Positions 35,675-43,370 of a stretch of 64,000 bases of DNA are shown here, piece by piece (position 1 is the first letter of the stretch; every line of letters starts with the position of its first letter). The notes under the pieces were generated by a model. That model saw only the letters and a program-made list of their open reading frames with translations. It was not told the DNA's origin and made no database searches. A program made the translations under genes and the position numbers. The stretch covers positions 62,001 to 126,000 of the forward strand of contig CAVSND010000030.1 in assembly GCA_963729215.1 (NCBI GenBank), in the 5' to 3' direction. This DNA comes from CAVQJU01 sp963729215 (GTDB lineage: Bacteria; Acidobacteriota; Vicinamibacteria; Vicinamibacterales; CAVVIG01).

Positions 35675-36100
35675 GTGGCAGCAGCACACCTTCTCATCCG
35701 CAGGCATTACGACTGCTTCAACGAGCGGCGCTTCGCCGATGGAGCGGACCTCTTCTCCGAGGACTGCGTCCTCGAACACCCGCCGTTTGGCCAGAAGCGC
35801 GTTGGGCGTGAGGGCTATCTCGAACTGGTGAAGAACTGGGTGGACGCGTTTCCCGACGGCCGGCTGCAGATCGACCATGTGGAACAACGCGGCGACACCA
35901 TCTGCGAAGTGGACCTCATCGGCACCGGCACCCACCAGGGCGATTTCGACATGGGCGGGTACGGCGTGCTGAAGGCCTCGGGCGTCAAGACGACGCTCAG
36001 GTTCCGCGAACTGCTCGAAATTCGTGGGGGCCAGATCACGTACTCGAGCCTCACGTTCGACGTACATGACCTGCTGCGACAGCTCGCGGGAAGAGCCTGA
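35675..36100 (+). CDS. SnoaL-like NTF2-fold protein
   Basis: About 141 residues. The NTF2/SnoaL cone fold is suggested by LLIRRHYDCFNERRFADGA, FSEDCVLEHPPFGQKRVGRE, WVDAFPDGRLQIDHVEQRGD and TTLRFRELLEIRGGQI. Members include polyketide cyclases and ester cyclases, but specific activity is unknown. A GTG at 35675 gives the usual family N-terminus; GTG at 35648 is an alternative. It is divergent from the c-di-GMP enzyme and followed by a small gene through a TGATG overlap. Confidence 0.7.
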   Translation: MAAAHLLIRRHYDCFNERRFADGADLFSEDCVLEHPPFGQKRVGREGYLELVKNWVDAFPDGRLQIDHVEQRGDTICEVDLIGTGTHQGDFDMGGYGVLKASGVKTTLRFRELLEIRGGQITYSSLTFDVHDLLRQLAGRA

Positions 36101-36357
36101 TGGAAGATGTACCGACAACGCTGTGGACCCTCCACCGCGACGGCCGCGAGGCGGCCTGCCGCGCACGTCTCGCACCGTACGGCATCGAGATCGACCTGAC
36201 GAGCGACGGCGATCCCGTCGTCACACGCGTATTCGCCACGGGCGAGGAAGCGCTCGCCTGGGCGGACAAGAAGCGCGCGGACCGCGAAACGCAAGGATGG
36301 CGGCCCGCCGACGCCTCGCAGCGCGCCGAACCAGGCCATCCTGAAGGCAAAACGTAA
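36100..36357 (+). CDS. small hypothetical protein, 85 aa
   Basis: An 85-residue soluble, charged protein (MEDVPTTLWTLHRDGREAAC, then GYGIEIDLTSDGDPVVTRVF-like strands and EEALAWADKKRADRETQGW). I do not recognise a family. The strand-strand-helix pattern is like small DUF proteins in Vicinamibacteria. Support for coding comes from the TGATG overlap with the preceding gene and the normal codon pattern. Confidence 0.6.
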   Translation: MEDVPTTLWTLHRDGREAACRARLAPYGIEIDLTSDGDPVVTRVFATGEEALAWADKKRADRETQGWRPADASQRAEPGHPEGKT

Positions 36358-36414
36358 AAAGCCGAGCGCAGGAACGGCCCGGAATACTCCGGTCGTCATT
36401 CCGCGTTCGACGTC

Positions 36415-36438
36415 CAGGCTGCGCCTTCGGCCAGCCTG
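36415..36438. terminator. CAGGCTG/CAGCCTG hairpin between convergent genes
   Basis: A seven-base stem (CAGGCTG ... CAGCCTG) with an inner CC-TT-GG turn lies between the convergent ends at 36357 and 36439. There is no clear T-tract, so the terminator role is tentative. The preceding ACG-containing sequence resembles a degraded copy of the ACG-rich palindrome. Confidence 0.35.
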
Positions 36439-37104
36439 CTAGTGCAGGATCATCTTGCCGCCGCCCCAGATGGCTTTGGCCCGCCAGTCCTCGTCCAGTA
36501 CCGTCCAGAGCATCTGATCGAGGTATTCGCCGTCGCGCAGGAATGACTTGCGCAGGATGCCCTCCTGCACCGCCCCGATCTTGCGCAGCGCGCCGTTGCC
36601 GCGCCCGTTCTTCACCGCCGCGCGCGCTTCGAGCCGATGCACGCCGACGGTCTCGAACGCGAATTCCATGACGAGCTTGGCGCCCTTCTCGAAAATTCCG
36701 CTGCCCCAGAACGGCGAGCCGAGCGCAAAGCCCCATTCGGCCGTGGCGAACCCAGGTTCCGTGGACCGCAGCTGGAAGATCCCGATGGCCGTGTCCGACT
36801 CGGCAAGCGTGACAGCAAAGCAGACATACGCGCCTGCGGCACGCTGGCGAGCCGCCCAGACGATGAACCGCTCGAATCCCTCGACCGTGCCGGGCGGCGG
36901 CGAGATGAATCGGGCGACTTCCTCAGTGGTCAGCAGCGCGAACAGGGAGGGTGCATCCGACGTGCGCATCTCGCGCAACGTGATGCTGGTGGCGCTCAGA
37001 ACGGGCAGGGCGTCGCGCCAGTCCGTGGTGACGACCGACGTGGCGGCCGGAGCCGTCACCGTCGTCCGCGGAGCGGTCACGTCTTGCGGCCGGAGGAGCG
37101 GCAT
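36439..37104 (-). CDS. GNAT family N-acetyltransferase, RimJ/RimL-like
   Basis: A 221-residue protein from the ATG at 37104 (MPLLRPQDVTAPRTTV). The acetyltransferase core has SITLREMRTSDAPSLFALLT, then TAEWGFALGSPFWGSGIFEK (pyrophosphate-binding loop region) and the RLEARAAVKNGRGNGALRKIG motif typical of RimJ/L. It would transfer acetyl from acetyl-CoA to a protein N-terminus or a small amine; the substrate is unknown. The N-terminal 30 residues of the longer open frame are less convincing. Confidence 0.8.
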   Translation of the reverse strand: MPLLRPQDVTAPRTTVTAPAATSVVTTDWRDALPVLSATSITLREMRTSDAPSLFALLTTEEVARFISPPPGTVEGFERFIVWAARQRAAGAYVCFAVTLAESDTAIGIFQLRSTEPGFATAEWGFALGSPFWGSGIFEKGAKLVMEFAFETVGVHRLEARAAVKNGRGNGALRKIGAVQEGILRKSFLRDGEYLDQMLWTVLDEDWRAKAIWGGGKMILH

Positions 37105-37194
37105 CTTGTCCACTAGACGCCTCCCCACGTGATATCCGACGCGTCTGTCGGGAGAACGACTGGTTGCCGCAAGCCGACGGTCATGTGCCACACC

Positions 37195-37460
37195 GCATTG
37201 TGCAAAGGCACGGCCACACGAGCGAATTGATGTTGTTGTGAGTTAAGTCGTTGGAAACAGCCTGTTTAGCGCAAAAGAGGCAGTTTCCCTAATTCAGTCG
37301 CGTCTGTCTTATAAAGAACCATGAAATTCTGGAACATTCGATGGTGATGAGAAGCTAAACATCTACAGCAATGACCTTTATATGGTTGTGTTCTTTCCTG
37401 AATGGCGACTGCCACTAAATGGAACACACTGTCATTTTTTGTCCTATGACAATCGCCGTC
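37195..37460. other. AT-rich non-coding island
   Basis: About 260 bases between the GNAT start and the TolB-like gene are conspicuously AT-rich, with stretches such as AATTGATGTTGTTGTGAGTT and TATAAAGAACCATGAAATTC, compared with the GC-rich neighbourhood. Only very short open frames occur (for example from 37321, eight codons). No inverted terminal repeats or recognisable RNA gene are seen. It contains likely promoter elements for one or both flanking genes. Composition suggests a remnant of transferred DNA or a regulatory region. Confidence 0.6.
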
Positions 37461-37533
37461 TGCCGCGGATTGCCAGTGCCGGAGACCGTCCGCGGCTCAT
37501 GGTAGATAATGCGATGGACGCGATGCCTCCGCG

Positions 37534-38655
37534 ATGAACAAACTGAGTACCGTCTTCCCGCTTGCGCTGTCCCTGAGTTCGATGATGCTGCAGCCGGCGT
37601 CGACGCCCTACCAGGAACGCGACTTCCTGACGCGCGTCCGGCGGCTCACCGTCGAGGGCAAGCGGGCTGGCGAAGGCTATTGGTCTCCCGATGGCAAGCG
37701 CCTCGTGTTTCAGAGCGAACGCGAGCCGGGCAATCCCTTCTATCAGATATACACGCTGGATCTCGAGACGGGCGACACGAAGCGGATCTCCCCCGGGCTC
37801 GGCAAGACCACCTGCGCATTCATCCGGCCGGGCGCCGACGGCGACATCGAGTTTGCGTCGACGCATGCCGACCCGAAATCGAAGCAGCTGCAGGACGAGG
37901 AGAACGCGTTTCGCGCGTCGGGGAAGGAACGCCGCTACTCGTGGGACTACGACCCCGAGATGGACATCTACGTCTACGGCGGACGCACGGGCAAGCTCAC
38001 GCGCCTGACGACCGCCCGCGGGTACGACGCCGAGGGCAGCTATTCGCCCGACGGCCAGTGGATTGTCTTCACATCGATGCGCGACGCCTACAACCGGACG
38101 CTCAGCGACGCCGAGAAGAAGCAGCTCGAGACCGACCCCAGCTACTTCGCCGAGATTTACATCATGAAGGCCGACGGCTCCGGCCAGAAGCGCCTGACCA
38201 ACGTCGCCGGGTACGATGGCGGGCCGTTTTTTACGCACGACGGCTCACGCGTCGTCTGGCGGCGGTTCGACGTGACCGGCCTCATTGCCGACGTCTGGAC
38301 GATGAAGCCCGACGGCAGCGATCAGCAGCAGATCACGGATTTCGGCGCCATGAGCTGGGCGCCGTACGAACATCCGTCCGGCAAGTACTTCATCTTCGCG
38401 TCGAACAAGCTGGGGTTCGACAACTTCGAGCTGTTCATGGTCGACGCGGCGGGCACGAAGGAGCCCGTGCGCGTCACCTACTCACCGGGATTCGACGGCC
38501 TGCCTGTGCCGTCGCCGGATGGGAAGCAGCTGGCGTGGACGTCGTCTCGCGGCGGCGGATCCGCGGGCCAGCTCTTCCTGGGCCAGTGGAACCACGAGAA
38601 AGCACTCGAAGCGATCGCGCAGGCGCCGCTCAAGAAGGCTGCAAAGAAGCCATGA
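37534..38655 (+). CDS. TolB-like PD40 beta-propeller protein, secreted
   Basis: A 373-residue protein with a short signal (MNKLSTVFPLALSLSSMMLQ). At least five TolB/PD40 propeller repeats follow: GYWSPDGKRLVFQSER, GSYSPDGQWIVFTSMRDA, GGPFFTHDGSRVVWRRF, HPSGKYFIFASNKLGF and PVPSPDGKQLAWTSSRGGG. Such periplasmic propellers often bind partner proteins or accompany peptidases. The stop overlaps the M28 peptidase start as ATGA, so the two proteins are made together. Confidence 0.85.
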   Translation: MNKLSTVFPLALSLSSMMLQPASTPYQERDFLTRVRRLTVEGKRAGEGYWSPDGKRLVFQSEREPGNPFYQIYTLDLETGDTKRISPGLGKTTCAFIRPGADGDIEFASTHADPKSKQLQDEENAFRASGKERRYSWDYDPEMDIYVYGGRTGKLTRLTTARGYDAEGSYSPDGQWIVFTSMRDAYNRTLSDAEKKQLETDPSYFAEIYIMKADGSGQKRLTNVAGYDGGPFFTHDGSRVVWRRFDVTGLIADVWTMKPDGSDQQQITDFGAMSWAPYEHPSGKYFIFASNKLGFDNFELFMVDAAGTKEPVRVTYSPGFDGLPVPSPDGKQLAWTSSRGGGSAGQLFLGQWNHEKALEAIAQAPLKKAAKKP

Positions 38656-40495
38656 GACACCGAGCCCTTCTACTGGCCGTGGCGCTGGTCGCCGCGGCGG
38701 TTGGCCATCCCACGGCCGACGCCTCGAAACTTCGCAGCTACGTACAGACGCTCGCCTCCGACCGGTTTGGCGGGCGCATGACCGGCACCGAAGGCGAGAC
38801 ACTCGCCCGCGAGTTCATCGTCGCCGAGCTGAAGCGCATCGGCGCGAAGCCGCTGCCCGGCCGCGAGTGATTTCGAATTGCCGTTCGAGTTCACGGCCGG
38901 GTACCCGTGACGCCGGGTCGAGGGTCTCGACCAGCATCGAGTTTCCGCGGCCACGAGACGGCGTCGTGGGCGGCATCGTGGGAGGAACGGCACCGGGCGA
39001 TGCTCGGGCGTTGTCCTTCTCGGACAACGGTGACGTTGACGGCCCCGTGGTCTTCGCCGGCTACGGCATCGTTGTTCCGGACAACCAGGAGTTCGGCTAC
39101 GACAGCTACACCGGCCTCGATGTGAAGGACAAGGTCGTGCTCGTCCTCCGCTACTTCCCGGAAGATGCCGACCAGAAGACCAAGGCGATCCTCGTCCCGG
39201 TACTCGGATCTTCGGTACAAGGCGATGGCGGCGCGGCAGCACGGAGCCAAGGCCATTCTCGTCGTCACCGGCCCGCATTCGCCCAATGCGGGCGAACTGG
39301 CGCCGATGACATTCGACACCGCGATTGCCGGGTCGGGCATCCTGGCGCTCAGTATCACGGGGAAGATGGCGGAAGGTCTGTTCGCGGGCATGCCGGACAA
39401 GAATCTGGCGGACGCGCAGAAGTCGCTCGACTCCGGGAACCCCCACGTCGTCCGGCTTTCCGCTCACGGGCGCGAAGGTCCGCGTTCACGCCGACGTCGT
39501 TCGTGAGACGCGGACAGGCCGCAACATCACCGGTTATCTGCCGGCAACCACGTCGCCGGCATCGGGCCCGAAGCCGTGGGTGGCGCTTGGCGCCCACTAC
39601 GATCACCTGGGCAGCGGCGGCAACGGGCTGTCGCTGGCGTCGAAGGAAGACGCCGGACGCGTGCATGGCGGCGCGGACGACAACGCGTCCGGTACGGCCG
39701 CCGTGCTGGCCGTCGCGGACACGTTCGCGAAGGAACGCCGGCGGCGGAACCTCGTCTTCAGCTTCTGGTCCGGCGAGGAACTGGGTCTGCTCGGTTCGGC
39801 GGCTTTCACGTCGCATCCGCCGATTCCACTGGCCGACATCGAGGCGTATCTCAACTTCGACATGGTCGGCCGCATGCAGGAGAACAGGCTCAACGTCCAG
39901 GCCAGCGGATCGAGCCCGGTGTGGGACAAGCTGATCGAACAGGCGAACGTCAAGGCGGGATTCGATCTGCGGCTGCAGCCCGACCCCTATCAGCCGACCG
40001 ACGTGCAGACGTTCAACATGGCGAGCATTCCGAGCCTGAACTTCTTCACTGGCTCGCACGTGGACTACCACAAGCCCAGCGACACGGCGGACAAGATCGA
40101 CTACGAGGATTCTCGATCGCATCGTCGACTTTGCCGCGGCGATTCTCCGGCGCCTCGACGCGCTGACGGAAGCGCCAGCCTTTACGAAGGTCGAACCGCA
40201 GACGCAGGGCGGCGCGAGCCGCACGGGCGTCCGGATCTTCACGGGCACCATCCCGGACTACGCGTCGGATGCGAAAGGACTTCTGCTCGGCGGCGTGGTG
40301 GGCGGCGGCCCGGCCGAGCAGGCCGGCCTCCAGAAGGGCGACGTGATCGTCGAAATCGCCGGCCAGACGATCACGAACATCTACGACTACACCTACGCGC
40401 TCGAGGTGCTGAAAGTGGGCCAGTCCGCCAAGGTCGTCTACATGCGCAACGGCGAGCGGAAAGAAACGACGCTCACCCCTTCCGCTCGAAAGTAA
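38652..40495 (+). CDS. M28 zinc aminopeptidase with PA and PDZ domains, secreted; five frameshifts
   Basis: The gene crosses frames five times (near 38866, 38908, 39205, 39465 and 40110). Each crossing fits one extra base, and the corrected length is 612 residues. Order: signal peptide (MRHRALLLAVALVAAA), an N-terminal helix (LASDRFGGRMTGTEGE), a PA-type insert (FAGYGIVVPDNQEFGYDSYT), and the M28 catalytic domain with zinc and catalytic residues in LGAHYDHLG, GGADDNASGT, WSGEELGLLG, NFDMVGRM and HVDYHKPSDT. A C-terminal PDZ domain follows (GPAEQAGLQKGDVIVEIAGQ). It would cleave N-terminal residues of peptides in the periplasm. Confidence 0.88.
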
Positions 40496-40566
40496 CTCGA
40501 GTGCAGCGGCAGGGGCGTTAGAGCATATTTCAGACTCGCGTACCATCTCCGATCGTACCCACGCCG

Positions 40567-40770
40567 ACGCGTCACGTGGTGGTCGGTGGGCCCTGCGTCG
40601 GGCACGGTCGTCAGCCCGGAAAAACGACGCGGCGGCATCATCGTGTAATGTCATGGCGCTCGGCCCAGGTTTGGGCTCTCGCGGTGGTGGCCGCCGCGTC
40701 GTTTTTCGCGTTCGAGACGGGCTGAGACCTATCGCCCGACGCAGGGCCCGCCGACCACCGCCTGACGCAC
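40567..40770. repeat. long imperfect palindrome 1
   Basis: Arms 40578-40603 and 40734-40759 match at 25 of 26 positions, with further partial pairing outward. A nested pair, 40619-40636 with 40690-40707, is an exact 18-base match. The apex holds a small hairpin (GCCCAGGTTTGGGC). A transcript would fold into a near-200-base stem. Together with the second palindrome it fills the 545-base gap between the M28 and DinB genes. Confidence 0.8.
40648..40725 (+). CDS. possible 25-residue hydrophobic peptide inside the palindrome
   Basis: An ATG-to-TGA frame encodes MSWRSAQVWALAVVAAASFF followed by AFETG. This reads like a signal or single-membrane-span peptide. No Shine-Dalgarno is seen. Its position inside a long palindrome makes it either chance, a small-protein gene, or the severed start of a former gene. 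Confidence 0.25.
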   Translation: MSWRSAQVWALAVVAAASFFAFETG

Positions 40771-40823
40771 ACGGGTGCGTGAGACTCCCACGGATTAGCC
40801 AGCCCCCGGATCAGGGACGAGGA

Positions 40824-40947
40824 GTCGCGGTCTCGCATCGTGGCTGGGCCAATGATGGAAGGCGGCGTGACCGTCGTCAGACGATAAAACGCCGGGTTTT
40901 TCCACGCCGAGCTTCGTATTGGCCAAGCCGCGATGCGGGACCGCGAC
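40824..40947. repeat. long imperfect palindrome 2
   Basis: Arms 40824-40853 and 40918-40947 pair at 27 of 30 positions. Pairing continues inward between about 40858-40869 and 40903-40915, and the loop contains CGTCGTCAGACG. It lies 54 bases from palindrome 1. No open frame or known RNA family is recognised. Confidence 0.75.
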
Positions 40948-41041
40948 GGTGGTTCGACGACTCGCCGTAAAAACGCTATGTCCCCCGCGCTTCGCACTCC
41001 GGCGAGCGTCGTCGTCGTGAAGCGAAGGCGAGCAGACCTGC

Positions 41042-41540
41042 TCACTCGCGCAGTCTGTAGAACGTGATCATGTCGGTGCTCTTCGGCGGAGGAGCCCCGA
41101 GCTGGCGCAGCAGCGTTGTCACCTGGCCGCGGTGATAGCTTCCGTGATTGACCACGTGAGTGAGCATCTGAAAGAACGGTGACGCGCCCGTTGCGCCGCT
41201 GAGCAGCTTGTACTCGAACACGCGCGAGACGCCGGCCTCGCCAAGGCCTTCGACGAACCCGCGGACTTTCCCCTCGAGATCGACCCACGACCTGCGAATG
41301 GAATCAACATCGGGAAACGTGTCGTACGCGATCAGAGACGAAGGGGATTCGCCAAGCCACCGCGTGTACCACACAAGGTCGGCGGCGTAGATGTGCGCCA
41401 CGGTGTCGCGAACGGACTTGAAGCTGCTGTCCACCGAGACGGGTGAACTGCTCCGGCGTCAGCGGCGTGACGGCTTCCAGGATGAGGTCGCGGGCCCAGT
41501 AGTGATAATCGAGCAGCGTGCGGAGATCCTTGAGGTCCAT
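41042..41540 (-). CDS. DinB family protein; one frameshift
   Basis: A 165-residue four-helix-bundle protein when the break near 41440 is joined. The first frame gives MDLKDLRTLLDYHYWARDLI and AVTPLTPEQFTR. The second gives DSSFKSVRDTVAHIYAADLV, and later HVVNHGSYHRGQVTTLLRQL. The histidines in DYHYW, TVAHIY and NHGSYHRGQ form the metal triad of the DinB/YfiT family, which includes thiol-dependent transferases. One extra base accounts for the break. The start ATG at 41540 is the typical family N-terminus. Confidence 0.8.
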
Positions 41541-41645
41541 GCCGCGGATTATAGTCGGCAGCCGGGCGGCCCGTAGCTGATGATTCACGCTGATGATTGG
41601 TGATGCGAACTGCAGGTTTGGACGCTGACAAACGGCGGCGGCGGT

Positions 41646-41664
41646 GCCGGTCATCCCGACCGGC
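41646..41664. terminator. GCCGGTC/GACCGGC hairpin downstream of htrA
   Basis: A perfect seven-base stem with a five-base loop, 28 bases beyond the htrA stop on the minus strand. There is no U-tract, so it may be a weak terminator or transcript-stabilising hairpin. Confidence 0.35.
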
Positions 41665-41691
41665 CACCGCCCACCGACCTCCGGCGGCCAG

Positions 41692-43212
41692 TTAAGCCGC
41701 CGGCTTCACCGTGAAGAACAGGCTGTGGCCCTCGCGCTCGACGAGCAGGAGCGCGGGACGGTCGGTCGTTTTGCGGACCGCCGCCCGAAGCTCGTCCACC
41801 GACTGCACCGGCTGCCGATTCACCTCGAGAATCACGTCGCCTTCCTGGAGTCCCGCGTCGGCGGCACGACTGTCAGGATTCACCGCGGTGATCACGAGCC
41901 CCTTCTGTCCGCGCTCGACGCCGATGCCCAGCGCTCCCTTGTCGGCGCTCGCCGGTTCGGCGCTGCGCGACGATCGCGCGCCGACTTCGGCTTCGTCCAG
42001 CTTGACCGAAATCGTTTTCTCGGCGCCATCGCGGACAACCCCGACGGTGGCGTTCGATCCCGGCTGGGTCTCGGCCACATGGTTGCGGAGGCTGTTGAAG
42101 TCGGTCACGGCCTGGCCGTTGAACGACTCGATGACGTCACCGCGCTTCAACCCTGCGCGGTCGGCCGCACTGTCGGGCGTGACCTTGCTGATGATGGCGC
42201 CGCCCACGTGTTTGAGGCCCATGCTGGCCGCGAGATCCGACGTCACCGGCTGCACTTCCACGCCCAGCTGCGAGCGGCGGACGCGGCCGTCCTTACGCAG
42301 GTCGTCCATGACGCGGCGCGCCATGTTCGACGGAATCGCGAATCCGATGCCGATGTTCGCGTCTACGGGCGACAGCATTTCGGCATTGATGCCGATGACC
42401 TCGCCCTTCGTGTTCACCAGCGCACCGCCCGAGTTGCCGTGATTGATCGGCGCATCGGTCTGCAGGAAATCCTGGTAGGTGCGGCCGCCGTCACCGTCGC
42501 CCGAACCGGTCGATCGGCCCTTGGCGCTGACAATCCCCATCGTCACGGTCTGCCCCACGCCAAGGGGGTTGCCGATCGCGAGCACGAGATCGCCGACCTG
42601 TGCGTTGTCGGAATTCCCCAGCTGCGCGGTCTGGAGACCCGTGGTGTTGACCTTGATAAGAGCCAGGTCGCTCGGCTTGTCGGTGCCGATGACCTTGGCT
42701 TCGAGGGTACGTCCGTCGGCGAGGTCGATGTGGATCGCATCGGCACCGTCGACGACGTGGTTGTTGGTCAGGATGTAGCCGTCGCTCGTGACGACCACTC
42801 CGGAACCGAGGCCGCGCTGACGATAGCTGCGCGGAACGGCCCGCTGCCTTCGGCCGCGCGGGTTGTCGTCGCCGTCATCGCCGAAGAAGCGGCGGAAGAA
42901 GTCGTCGCCCTCGAACTGCGTCGGCGAGACCTTGGCCTTGCCTTCCACGCGGATGGTGACGACGGCGGGGGCGACAGCCTTGACCACGTCGGCGTACGAA
43001 TCGCGTCCGCCGGGGATGCGCGACTGCGCGCTGGCTGACTGCTGGCTGCCGGCGGCCGCGGACTGCTGACCGGCGACCGCCGAATGAACGCCGCTGACGA
43101 CTGTTTGCGGGTTGGCCGAAGCTGCCAGGCTGTGCCAGGCCGCGCCGCTGATAAGGGCGGTGGCAGCCAGGACGGCGAGCCCCGTCCGGATGCTGAAATG
43201 TCGGATCTTCAT
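41692..43212 (-). CDS. Do/DegP family periplasmic serine protease (HtrA)
   Basis: A 506-residue protein. An N-terminal signal or anchor (about 11-31) and a Gln/Ser/Ala-rich linker (40-65) precede the trypsin-like domain with the catalytic triad His152 (TNNHVVDGA), Asp182 (SDLALIKV) and Ser261 (HGNSGGAL). Two PDZ domains follow (QLGVEVQPVTSDLAASMGL and GALGIGVERGQKGLVITAV). The length fits DegP/DegQ. It degrades or refolds damaged envelope proteins. It lies directly downstream of a response regulator/histidine kinase pair on the same strand, as pepD follows mprAB in mycobacteria, so stress-induced expression by that pair is plausible. Confidence 0.92.
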   Translation of the reverse strand: MKIRHFSIRTGLAVLAATALISGAAWHSLAASANPQTVVSGVHSAVAGQQSAAAGSQQSASAQSRIPGGRDSYADVVKAVAPAVVTIRVEGKAKVSPTQFEGDDFFRRFFGDDGDDNPRGRRQRAVPRSYRQRGLGSGVVVTSDGYILTNNHVVDGADAIHIDLADGRTLEAKVIGTDKPSDLALIKVNTTGLQTAQLGNSDNAQVGDLVLAIGNPLGVGQTVTMGIVSAKGRSTGSGDGDGGRTYQDFLQTDAPINHGNSGGALVNTKGEVIGINAEMLSPVDANIGIGFAIPSNMARRVMDDLRKDGRVRRSQLGVEVQPVTSDLAASMGLKHVGGAIISKVTPDSAADRAGLKRGDVIESFNGQAVTDFNSLRNHVAETQPGSNATVGVVRDGAEKTISVKLDEAEVGARSSRSAEPASADKGALGIGVERGQKGLVITAVNPDSRAADAGLQEGDVILEVNRQPVQSVDELRAAVRKTTDRPALLLVEREGHSLFFTVKPAA

Positions 43213-43307
43213 GGTGTCTGGGTCCTTTCCTTTCAGGAAATGCGCTTCTGAACCATTAGACGGCGCACCGCCTGTCAGGGACGTGGCTGGGACATTACAA
43301 AGAGGAA

Positions 43308-43370
43308 AGGTTCGAGAGGTTCGAGAGGTTCGAGGGGTTCGAGAGGTTCTAGGGGTTCGAGAGGTTCAGG
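43308..43370. repeat. seven-unit 9-bp tandem array (AGGTTCGAG)
   Basis: Seven contiguous 9-bp units: AGGTTCGAG three times, GGGTTCGAG, AGGTTCTAG, GGGTTCGAG, AGGTTCAGG. It overlaps the 3' end of the histidine kinase gene. The variant unit with TCTAG supplies the kinase stop codon (TAG on the minus strand). Confidence 0.85.

Noticed and set aside
38652..40495. True pseudogene status of the M28 peptidase
   Set aside because: All catalytic and zinc motifs and domains are intact across the frames and all five breaks are single insertions, so sequence error is more likely than decay.
40638..41288. 216-codon minus-strand frame across the long palindromes
   Set aside because: It reads through both palindromes and the antisense of DinB with no domain or plausible start; the inverted-repeat structure explains the openness better.
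43308..43370. Possible CRISPR-like array
   Set aside because: Units are contiguous 9-mers without spacers and overlap a coding end, so it is a simple tandem repeat.
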